From: Auriscalpium vulgare
Lineage: Eukaryota > Basidiomycota > Agaricomycetes > Russulales > Auriscalpiaceae
Direction: 5' to 3'
Length of the DNA: 64,000 nt
NCBI GenBank assembly: GCA_019915015.1
Contig: JAHBBC010000006.1
Location: forward strand, 558,001 to 622,000
The notes under the pieces are model-generated. The model saw only the letters and a list, made by a program, of their open reading frames with translations. It did not search any database and had not been told where the DNA came from. Made by a program: the position numbers and the translations under genes. This document shows, piece by piece, positions 24,447-32,591 of the stretch; the stretch's first letter is position 1, and each line of letters begins with the position of its first letter.

Positions 24447-27400
24447 GGGTACGCGGCGGGATCTACGAAAGTAGAGCCTGCCACCTCGGTGGCCCCTCCC
24501 ATGCGGGAGAACCACACCAAGCACCGCGCACGGATGAAGATAGGAGAAGCGGAGGAAGCCCAAAAGGGACTCCCAGTGCCCGAGGATCCTGAGGATCCCC
24601 TGGCGCCACTCCGGAAACGATGGATGGAATCGGAGGCGGACCTGATGTGCCCAGTGCCCCCAGAGCTCCCTCCGTTCCGAGAAGTTAATCATCGCATTAA
24701 TTTAATCGATGAGAAATTACGCAGCTTGTACCACCTCCCCCGATGCCCTGACTCGCTTAAACCACAACTTATGTTGAAGATAAAGCGATACGTTGAGGCG
24801 GGATGGTGGGAAATGCGCACAGCCCCACAAGCCGACCCGTTACTTTGTATACCAAAGAAATCGGGGAAACTGAGGACTGTGGTGGATGCGCGCAAGCGTA
24901 ACGACAACACCCATAAGGATGTTACGCCTTTCCCTGACCAGGATCAGATCCGAATGGACGTCGCACGCGCGAAGTTCCGGTCCAAGATTGACATGAGCGA
25001 CGCGTACGAACAAATACGCATCGAACCCGATGATATTTGGAAGACAGCGTTCGCTACAATCTACGGCACGTTCGTGAGCCATGTTATGCAGCAGGGAGAC
25101 TGTAATGCGCCCGCCACATTCCAACGGCTTATGACGGTGATCTTCCGAGATCACATCGGCATTTGCGTGCACGTATATCTCGACGATATATTCATATTCT
25201 CAGACTCGATCGAGGATCATGAAGAGCACTTGCGCGCCGTGTTCCATATCCTAAGAAAAAACCACCTATTCCTCAGCAAGGAGAAATGTGATTTATATTC
25301 GAAGGACATGGAATGCCTTGGACATCGCATCGATGACCAAGGGCTGCACGCCGACATGGACAAGATGTCCAAGGTACGCAACTGGCCCAGGCCAACGAAC
25401 ACCAATGAGGTGCTTCAATTCCTTGGGCTAGTGCAGTACCTAGCGCAATTCATGCCTGATGTGTCCGCATACACCTCGGTGCTATCGAGCATGACGAAGA
25501 ATGGACGCGCTTTCCAGTGGAGAGCGATCCATACATCCTGCTTCGAGACCATCAAGGCAATTGCCTGCAAGGTGCCCATATTGAAACCCATCGATCCTCG
25601 CACGGGAGAAATGATATGGGTCATATGCGACGCCTCCACTTGGGGAGTCGGCGCTATGTACGGGCAGGGCAAAGTCTGGGAGACTTGCCGTCCGGCAGGA
25701 CTGATGTCTAAACGGTTTACGGATGCTCAACGCAACTACCGTACGTTCGAGCACGAGACGATTGCGATCCTTGAGGCCCTCGCCAAATGGTCGGACAAGT
25801 TAATCGGTCGCCGATTTACTGTCGTCACCGATCATAAGGCGCTGGAATTCTTCCACCAGCAGAAAAACCTGTCGCCGCGACAGTCTCGCTGGGCAGAATT
25901 CCTGGCCAAGTACGACATGCAAATCAAGTACATTGAAGGCAGAGTGAACAAAGTAGCGGACGCTATGTCGCGCTACTATGCCTCCGTCCCGCCGGACATG
26001 CCTGGTACCGAGCTAGTCACCATCGACGTCCAATTGGACCCCGACATGGATGATCTATCTCCTGAGCGTGTACTAGAGCTGCGTGCAATGACTATGCGAA
26101 ACCGAGACTCGGAAAGGGATCGCGCGGCCAGGGAGTTGAGGCAGTACGCTGCCCCGATCACCAAACCGCCAGCGAAGCCCTCTAAGACTCGCGCACCGCC
26201 ACCGCGTCGCGTCGACCAGACAGCGAGCACGCTACCGACGTCGCCAATCACAGTGGAAACGCCACGCGAATCGGCCACGTTGGTGAGCAGCGGCGCAGAA
26301 AAGTTGCCAGTAACACTTGCACCTGAGGTGCAGGTGAAGGACGCGCTCACGGATGGACCCTCGCTGCCGAGACAACTGGAGGCGTCTCCAGGCTGGGAAT
26401 CCGTCATGCAGGAAGCATACCACACCGATCCGTTCTTCGCGAAGATAGTAAAGTCCCCCGGGGAATTCACTACGTTCACGATGAAGGACGACAAGTGGTA
26501 CTCCACGTCGCGGATGGGCCACGTAGTGCTATGCGTGCCCGATGCACTATTGCGACAACGTAAAATCCGTGAACTGATCACGGATACCGCGCACCGCACC
26601 CTCGGCCACTTAGGAGCCCATAAGACTGCCGAGTATATCAGGCGCTGGTTCTGGTGGCCCCGCATGGGTATTGAGATCGAGCAGTTCTGCAAGTCCTGCG
26701 GGACTTGTCAGATGTCGAAACCGGGTAATCAGGCGCCCGCTGGGCTGCTGCATACCCTCCCCATTCCTGCACAACCTTGGGAATCAATTGGAATGGACTT
26801 TACTGGCCCATTCCCCGAGCAGGACGGCTATGACTACCTATGGGTAGTCATCTGTCGCCTCACGTCGATGGTGCACCTAGTCCCTATGCGCACCACTACG
26901 ACAGCCGCCCAGCTCGCCGACTTATATCTCAAGGAGATAGTGCGGCTGCATGGGGTCCCCGCGTCCATCGTGTCGGATCGAGATGTGAAGTTCACATCGG
27001 CGTTCTGGCGCGAACTGCACCGACTACTGGGTACCAAGCTACTGATGTCCACTGCATTCCATCCCCAGACGGATGGAGTGACAGAGCGGGCCATCCGTAC
27101 GGTCGGCCAGATGCTCAGGAGCATGGTCGCGCCCGACCAACGCGACTGGCGGGAAAAATTGCCCTTGGTTGAGTTCGCGCTGAACTCGAGCGCGAGCGCC
27201 ACCACTGGGTGCGCACCGTTCGAGCTCAACTACGGCTACATGCCCCGTATATTTGGGCCCACGATACCGCAGACCACGTTCTCAGGTGTCCGGGACTTCG
27301 CCGCGAAGGCCCAGTCGCACCTGGAACAGGCACACGACGCGATCATCGAGCGCAGGGTCTTGCAGACCGCGCAGGCGAATAAGCATCGACGTGTGGACGA

Positions 27401-27914
27401 AGAGGTGAAGGTTGGAGACTTGGTGTATCTCAGCACCAAGAACCTCAACCTCCCCAAAGGCCGGGCTCACAAACTGCTCCCGAAGTATGTGGGACCATAC
27501 AAGGTCATAGCCGCGAACCCGGACAAGTCGGTGTACACGATCGAGCTGCCCACGGAGTTGCGTGTGCGTCGTATCCACCCGACGTTCCACGCATCATTGC
27601 TGCGACGACACCACCCTAGCGACGATCGGCTGTTCCCAAACCGAGAATCGAGGCGATTCTACGACTTCGGACAGCCCGACGACGACGAGTGGTTCGTAGA
27701 CGAGATCACCGGCCATCGATGGGTCGGTGATAGGCTCGAGCTCCAAGTCAAGTGGTCTCTTGGAGAGCACACTTGGGAGGCACTCGCAACCTGCGACGAG
27801 CTGGAGGCACTAGACGAGTACCTCCGGCTACGCGGGGTCAGCGACCCTGGGTCGCTGCCACGCAGGCAGAGTGGCGGGAAGCAAAGAGGTGATCCTCGGG
27901 ATCGCCAGGAATAG
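24447..27914 (+). CDS. Pol polyprotein of element 1: reverse transcriptase, RNase H, integrase, chromodomain
   Basis: The frame is open from the codon after the gag-pro TGA; the first ATG is 24501. Reverse transcriptase shows KLRTVVDARKRN, SKIDMSDAYEQIRI and the catalytic YLDD (25174). RNase H follows with ICDAST, FEHETIAILEAL and TDHKALEFF. The integrase has an HHCC zinc domain (HRTLGHLG to CKSCGTC, about 26593-26711) and the DDE residues in MDFTGP, VSDRDVKFTS and TDGVTERAIRTV. The C-terminal domain at about residues 1060-1110 (WFVDEI, ELQVKWSLGEHTWEAL) is a chromodomain, which in chromoviruses guides integration to modified histones. It works with Gag-pro in reverse transcription and integration. 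No internal frameshift is visible. Confidence 0.95.
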   Translation, partial: GYAAGSTKVEPATSVAPPMRENHTKHRARMKIGEAEEAQKGLPVPEDPEDPLAPLRKRWMESEADLMCPVPPELPPFREVNHRINLIDEKLRSLYHLPRCPDSLKPQLMLKIKRYVEAGWWEMRTAPQADPLLCIPKKSGKLRTVVDARKRNDNTHKDVTPFPDQDQIRMDVARAKFRSKIDMSDAYEQIRIEPDDIWKTAFATIYGTFVSHVMQQGDCNAPATFQRLMTVIFRDHIGICVHVYLDDIFIFSDSIEDHEEHLRAVFHILRKNHLFLSKEKCDLYSKDMECLGHRIDDQGLHADMDKMSKVRNWPRPTNTNEVLQFLGLVQYLAQFMPDVSAYTSVLSSMTKNGRAFQWRAIHTSCFETIKAIACKVPILKPIDPRTGEMIWVICDASTWGVGAMYGQGKVWETCRPAGLMSKRFTDAQRNYRTFEHETIAILEALAKWSDKLIGRRFTVVTDHKALEFFHQQKNLSPRQSRWAEFLAKYDMQIKYIEGRVNKVADAMSRYYASVPPDMPGTELVTIDVQLDPDMDDLSPERVLELRAMTMRNRDSERDRAARELRQYAAPITKPPAKPSKTRAPPPRRVDQTASTLPTSPITVETPRESATLVSSGAEKLPVTLAPEVQVKDALTDGPSLPRQLEASPGWESVMQEAYHTDPFFAKIVKSPGEFTTFTMKDDKWYSTSRMGHVVLCVPDALLRQRKIRELITDTAHRTLGHLGAHKTAEYIRRWFWWPRMGIEIEQFCKSCGTCQMSKPGNQAPAGLLHTLPIPAQPWESIGMDFTGPFPEQDGYDYLWVVICRLTSMVHLVPMRTTTTAAQLADLYLKEIVRLHGVPASIVSDRDVKFTSAFWRELHRLLGTKLLMSTAFHPQTDGVTERAIRTVGQMLRSMVAPDQRDWREKLPLVEFALNSSASATTGCAPFELNYGYMPRIFGPTIPQTTFSGVRDFAAKAQSHLEQAHDAIIERRVLQTAQANKHRRVDEEVKVGDLVYLSTKNLNLPKGRAHKLLPKYVGPYKVIAANPDKSVYTIELPTELRVRRIHPTFHASLLRRHHPSDDRLFPNRESRRFYDFGQPDDDEWFVDEITGHRWVGDRLELQVKWSLGEHTWEALATCDELEALDEYLRLRGVSDPGSLPRRQSGGKQRGDPRDRQE

Positions 27915-28058
27915 GATAGAGTAGCAAGGTACCATCAGGGATCATAGATCGCGATCCCGATGGACTGCCATATCAGATGAGATAAGCAGGGCGAGAAAAG
28001 CTTAAAGACGCCTACGGGCGCCTTCGACTTCTCCGTCCCTCGCCCATCTCAATCCAAT
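27915..28058 (+). promoter_or_regulatory. Spacer between pol and ORF3 of element 1
   Basis: 144 bases. It contains an inverted-repeat-rich start (GGGATC...GATCCC near 27938-27960) and a CTTAAAG sequence near 28002, then a pyrimidine-rich leader before the ORF3 ATG. It could be an internal promoter for ORF3, but that is inference; a spliced subgenomic RNA is equally possible. Confidence 0.3.
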
Positions 28059-30665
28059 ATGACACGCACACCGCGCCGCAACAGCGATCCCCCCGCCTAC
28101 CACCACCACACTCCTTCCCCCCCTCCGCCTCTGGATCGCGGGCCGTCACCTATGGTGACAGACCCGCCGCCCACCGCCGCCGCGACGCAGCCCGCCGCAG
28201 CAACGGAGGGCCAACCCCCTGCCACTCCATCCGCGAGAGGCTTCTTTTCTGGTGCCAGCTGGGCATACGACCCGGTTACGCGTATGGTGCGTCACCGTCC
28301 TTGCGACTGTGATACACTGTACGGCCAGCACTACGACGCCGCATTCGCGGCCGACCAGGAGGACCTGATGCGCGCCTTAGACGCGGCCAGGGCATACGAG
28401 GAGGTTCGACTGCGCGAGGCCGAGCTCGCTATCGAGCGCTGGCAGACCGAGTCTGACCGACTTCGTCGCGAGCGCAACGAGTCGCGCAACGAGGCTCGGG
28501 AGCTCCGCCGTCAACTCGACGAGCGCACCGCCGCGCCGCAAGAACCCCGTCCCCCGGTAGCGCCCGCCGCCCGTACATCCCCCGCGTCGCATCCGACGCC
28601 GGCAATAGTACCGGTCAGCGTGCCGCCTCCCGCACCACCCGTCGCACAGTCGCAGCCGACTACCGCTCCGTCAACGAGTGCGCCCGTCGGACAGAAGCGT
28701 GCTCGCAGCGTGCACGCGTACGACGACGACGACTACTCGGATGACGAGGACGAGGAAGACATCCGCGAGCGCGAGAAGAAGGCTGCGGACAGGGAGTACA
28801 CCCTGAAGCTCCGCAAGGAGAAGAAGGCCCGCGAGCGCGAGAAGAAGACCAATACGCGCGCGCCGCCCTCCTCGTCTCCGTCCTCTTCCTCGCAGCCCGC
28901 CTCGACGACGGGAAGCTGGGGACAACCTGGACCGTCCCAATGGACCCGGTCTGCTGTGTCCCAGCCCACCGCGCCGTCGAACAATTGGGGACCGGGAACC
29001 GTGGCAACCCAACCCGCCGCGACGTCGGAGAGCTGGGGACCGCCCCAGGCATGGGGTAGCTCCTGGTCCGCTGCGGGAGCGGGTGTAGGGCTGACACTCC
29101 CAGTACCGCCAGCCGAGCGCCCATACGACCCGTTCACGGGTATACTGGTCTCGCAAGGACAGGAGCAAGCCCGCGCACAGGTCGACGAGCAGTTCAACCG
29201 CGGCATCGCAGACGATGACGCGGCGGAGACGATACGCGACTGGCTGCGCGTCATCAACGATGCCAACCCCGCCAACCGCACGCCGCTCGCGCGGTACGTG
29301 CTGCAGCAGTACTCGCAACGTCACTACTTCCTCCGCCCGCCGCGCACGTTCACCGCCACGCAACACAACTTGGCGCGGTTCGGACCCCAACACGCGCCAA
29401 GGGGGAGGGGTGCACCAAACAGGCCTACCGTTGTCCCGAGGACAACACACGCAGGCCCACCGACGAGAGGCACGGCCATGGGATGGTCGAGCGCGAACAC
29501 CACGGTCCCGAGGACCGCGAGCACGAACGCGCCCCCCAGCAACAACGCACAGTGGCCAGCCAGAACGATGGCCCCGAATGCTACAGTCCCGGGGACTGGA
29601 CGCACGGGACAACCACCAGCACGCGGAGGCGCAGCGACCGGCACGGGACAGCGTAGTGGCGCCCCCGCACCGACGACTCAACTCGACGCAGACGTCGAGA
29701 TGAGCGAGAAGAAGAAGAAGCGTAAGAAGAAAAAGGCGCGCCGCGCTGACAACGCGGAAGAATCCGTCCCATTGGACGGATTCGCTAGCGTGCACGATCT
29801 GGTCCCCGACGACCTGAGCGCCTCCATATACCCGCCGCCGATTCCACAACGTGTCGGTCCGCCTCAACTTGAGGAACCCGCCGCGCGATGGATGGCGTTC
29901 TGGAGGGCCCACCCCACTCAGACTCCTTCTGGAGTCGAACCACACGAGCAGCCCGCACTGTTTTACGTGCAGGCGTACCTGGACTTCAGGCGGCTTGCTC
30001 CCTTAGGGAACTCGGAGGACCAGCGCGTCGCACGGTTGCGATTCATGCACGCCGCAACGCAGATGCTGTCGATCCCGCACCTCACCGAGCACCTCATCCA
30101 TGACCTGGGGTCTACGGTTGAATTCTCGGGACCTGGCGGCACTGGGGTCGCCTTCACGGGCGATACCCACAACCTGACGTTCGAGGACATCGCAGCCCAC
30201 ATTGCCAACGCTGGATACTCTGTCCAGCAGATCCGCGCAATGGAGCGCTTCGCTCGTGCGAAGCGCAACCGTGCCAGCGAGCGCGATCCGTCGGATGAGT
30301 CCGAGTGGGCCGACTATCCCACCGTAGGTGAGATGGTCGCCCGCCACGGCACGCTATACCGATTCCCGTCTCCTGCTCGGGCGACTCCATCCAGTCAGGT
30401 GAATCTGGACATTGCACCTCTGCCGGCGGGAGGTACTGCGCCGGTGGACGTCGCCACCACCCCATCCTCCGCCGTCCCATCCACGAACAACCCCGCTCCC
30501 ATGGACGTCGTCAACGACATACCAGAGGGTGCGGAATCGGCCCCCGCCAGTGTTGAACACACTGCGGGGATGATGCCAGCGTCCACCAGCAATGTAGACG
30601 ACATTGCGGTCGATGCTGTGCAGCCCGATTCCCCCTCACCCATGGGCGAACCCAAGGGGGAGTGA
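28059..30665 (+). CDS. Extra ORF downstream of pol in element 1, function unknown
   Basis: 868 residues, intact, in the position where retroviruses and some Ty3 elements have env. It is not an envelope: there is no signal peptide, no transmembrane helix and almost no cysteine. Layout: Pro/Ala-rich start; a charged coiled coil at about residues 105-165 (EEVRLREAELAIERWQTESD); an acidic patch DDDDYSDDEDEEDI followed by a lysine/arginine helix (about 225-265); Trp-Gly-rich low-complexity sequence (SWGQPGPSQW, NNWGPG, ESWGPPQAWG, about 290-335); a folded-looking segment near 380-420; a nuclear-localisation-like KKKKRKKKKARR (about 550); and a globular C-terminal domain (about 600-770). I recognise no family. 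The basic tracts suggest nucleic-acid binding; the WG repeats could contact Argonaute. Both are inference. Confidence 0.85.
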   Translation: MTRTPRRNSDPPAYHHHTPSPPPPLDRGPSPMVTDPPPTAAATQPAAATEGQPPATPSARGFFSGASWAYDPVTRMVRHRPCDCDTLYGQHYDAAFAADQEDLMRALDAARAYEEVRLREAELAIERWQTESDRLRRERNESRNEARELRRQLDERTAAPQEPRPPVAPAARTSPASHPTPAIVPVSVPPPAPPVAQSQPTTAPSTSAPVGQKRARSVHAYDDDDYSDDEDEEDIREREKKAADREYTLKLRKEKKAREREKKTNTRAPPSSSPSSSSQPASTTGSWGQPGPSQWTRSAVSQPTAPSNNWGPGTVATQPAATSESWGPPQAWGSSWSAAGAGVGLTLPVPPAERPYDPFTGILVSQGQEQARAQVDEQFNRGIADDDAAETIRDWLRVINDANPANRTPLARYVLQQYSQRHYFLRPPRTFTATQHNLARFGPQHAPRGRGAPNRPTVVPRTTHAGPPTRGTAMGWSSANTTVPRTASTNAPPSNNAQWPARTMAPNATVPGTGRTGQPPARGGAATGTGQRSGAPAPTTQLDADVEMSEKKKKRKKKKARRADNAEESVPLDGFASVHDLVPDDLSASIYPPPIPQRVGPPQLEEPAARWMAFWRAHPTQTPSGVEPHEQPALFYVQAYLDFRRLAPLGNSEDQRVARLRFMHAATQMLSIPHLTEHLIHDLGSTVEFSGPGGTGVAFTGDTHNLTFEDIAAHIANAGYSVQQIRAMERFARAKRNRASERDPSDESEWADYPTVGEMVARHGTLYRFPSPARATPSSQVNLDIAPLPAGGTAPVDVATTPSSAVPSTNNPAPMDVVNDIPEGAESAPASVEHTAGMMPASTSNVDDIAVDAVQPDSPSPMGEPKGE

Positions 30666-30770
30666 GTGTGGGATCGGGACAGGGGGAGGGACACGGCGGT
30701 CGTCTACAAAAATTATCATCACCACGCAGTGTCGGGATCATCACCAGCTGGAGGATCGCCATCGATCCCC
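30666..30770 (+). other. Untranslated spacer before the 3' LTR of element 1
   Basis: Short non-coding stretch between the ORF3 stop and the polypurine tract. No other feature was seen. Confidence 0.5.
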
Positions 30771-30780
30771 AGGGGGAGGG
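30771..30780 (+). other. Polypurine tract of element 1
   Basis: AGGGGGAGGG directly abuts the first base of the 3' LTR. This is the expected primer for plus-strand DNA synthesis. Confidence 0.9.
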
Positions 30781-31079
30781 TGTAGTGTACTCGGACCGGT
30801 CGTCCTACTTGGACGACCAGCATGTGCGGAACCGCGGGTTCCAGACAACGCTCGGAGCTGGGCTGAGGTGAAGGGGCTGTTCCTGGGGAACAGCCTCGGA
30901 TCATTGATGGGATGGGATTACATAAGGGTAGCATATATATATCCGTCCTCTCCTTGGGAGAGGACATCTTTTGTACTTTCACTACTCGCGCCCCATCGAA
31001 TCATACTCAGCCCACGTCGATATACGTGGGTACGATTCTACAGGCGTGATCACCTAAGTACAAGGGCATCGACGTTACA
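30781..31079 (+). repeat. 3' LTR of element 1
   Basis: 299 bases, TGTAG to TTACA, apparently identical to 19862-20160. Followed by the AGTTC target duplication. Confidence 0.95.
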
Positions 31080-31084
31080 AGTTC
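31080..31084. other. Target-site duplication of element 1, right copy
   Basis: AGTTC, matching 19857-19861. Confidence 0.95.
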
Positions 31085-32064
31085 CGACGTGCATCGTGCG
31101 CATTGCTCATAATGATATCGGCACCAACACAAACCTTTACAACACCGTACGTACGTCGATTGCAATCGACATGCACTGTGTCTGCTTACTTGGAAACCTG
31201 CACACGGAGCAGCGTGTGTCGATAGCCCAAGTAGACATGCATGTGTCCACCAGCTGCTCGAGACCGACACATCCTCTCTGCACCATCTTCCCCCGCTCTC
31301 CATCAGCATATTGGAAACCTTCCCTTATGACTGCACTGCAATTTGCCGCGGGGGTGTCCTGACGCAACTCACCTCGAAGCTTCGATGTGTGAGAAGATGA
31401 GTTTCGAGGTCGCAGAATTGGGAGGGGCAGCAGATGAAGATGATAAATAAATAGCATTCATATTAAGGCTACTATGATATGCAGTACAAAATGGAAGCTC
31501 ACCCGTGGTACTTACTCGACGTGTATGCCGCTGCCTTTGCGTTGTCCCGTTTCCGCGTTCTGCGCGCGCTGACCCGACCACTGCGTTGCCTAGGCTCGTC
31601 GGCATGGATGCACGCGCTGCGTCAGCAACCGATCTTTTACGCGGCCTTGACACACCGGTCTACGCGAACCCCGTTGGCGCTATTGGAGAGAGACCGCGCG
31701 CGCGATGGGGACGAGAGTCGTCGGGGCGGATGGGCGGGGTCCGGGGAAGCTGGCACAGCGCACGTGGTCCGCGGCACAAGGACGCGAGGCGGGTCAGTGC
31801 GAGCAGCACGCGATCCCGCACAGCGCGTCCCGCACAGCGCGTTGTTGCTGCGCAGTCGAGCGAGCTGGCGCAGCAAGTGCATACAGTCGGGAGAGCGCAG
31901 AGGCTTGAAACACAGAAGACGGCGCAGATCGCAGGCGCGGCGTCTTTGCGGTTTCTCGTGAGACACCGGCGCTGGAGGTGGGGCGCAAGGAGCGCGGGAG
32001 GTGGACAGCTGGCGCGCGGGGAGGGGGCGGGGGGCAACGATGCCTGGCTGAGACTGCGCGCGGT
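31085..32064. other. Host DNA between element 1 and the copia element, no confident gene
   Basis: About 980 bases. An Arg/Ala-rich frame with an ATG at 31604 is open into the copia LTR and, if the copia insertion is removed, would stay open to 51894. It has no recognisable motif and is not called as a gene. Confidence 0.4.
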
Positions 32065-32069
32065 GCGTC
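32065..32069. other. Target-site duplication of the copia element, left copy
   Basis: GCGTC, matching 51755-51759 on the far side of the nested structure. Confidence 0.95.
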
Positions 32070-32580
32070 TGTAGAGTTGAGACAATCCTGTGCGCGGGCT
32101 AGAAGATACAATCTAGCTCAGTCTCTGCGCACGATAGTGAACGAGAGTCTAATCTTATTCACCTAGAAGATACAATCTAGCTAGGTAGGGAATAAGCACG
32201 ATGAAGAACACAAGTAAAGGTCCGAATACTCACCTCAGTCTCTGCGCACGATAGTGAACGAGAGTCTGAGGTGACGTCGTAATGAGGTGCCATATTTATA
32301 GTAGATTTATCGAGTGCGAGGCCGCAGGCACGAACGGTGTACGGAGTGCCAAGTCGGCAAGCTTATCGTATGAATCAAAGACATAAGTGAATAGAACCTG
32401 TGCAGAGCACGCCGGCCGAAAGTTAAATCTATAAGAGTGATCGAGAACAAACACGAGGCTACGAATGTCGTAGAAGGAAAGACGGCCTACACGGCCACGA
32501 TAAGAAGATAAGTACATACTGTCACAGCAACGGGACACCGATGTCCGTGCGAGGCGGGCGCGAGCTTGCCAAATCCAACA
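32070..32580 (-). repeat. 3' LTR of the copia element (left end)
   Basis: TGTAGAGTTGAG to AAATCCAACA on the plus strand, 511 bases. Contains two copies of a 33-base block (CTCAGTCTCTG...GAGAGTCT at about 32116 and 32234); the second is enclosed by a 9-base inverted repeat TCACCTCAG/CTGAGGTGA. Confidence 0.95.
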
Positions 32581-32591
32581 CTCCCCCTCAA
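32581..32591 (-). other. Polypurine tract of the copia element
   Basis: On the minus strand TTGAGGGGGAG sits directly before the LTR, the common copia arrangement. It overlaps the pol stop codon (TGA, 32590-32588). Confidence 0.9.

Larger units (their letters stand above)
19862..31079 (+). mobile_element. Ty3/Gypsy chromovirus-type LTR retrotransposon (element 1), apparently complete
   Basis: 11,218 bases bounded by 299-base LTRs that I could not distinguish by eye, and by AGTTC target duplications. Internal order is gag-protease (20211-24446), reverse transcriptase/RNase H/integrase/chromodomain (24501-27914), then an extra 868-codon ORF (28059-30665), then a polypurine tract (30771-30780). 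Gag-pro and pol are in the same frame, separated by one TGA. The protease-RT-RH-INT order and the C-terminal chromodomain-like segment define the Ty3 chromovirus lineage. No TGG-type primer-binding site follows the 5' LTR directly; bases after it read CTTTTTTGAATCCCACCGG, so the primer is unresolved. LTR identity and the perfect duplication imply a recent insertion. Confidence 0.95.

Noticed and set aside
28059..30665. Third ORF of element 1 as an envelope (env) gene
   Set aside because: No signal peptide, no transmembrane segment, few cysteines and long charged low-complexity tracts; its position alone is not evidence.
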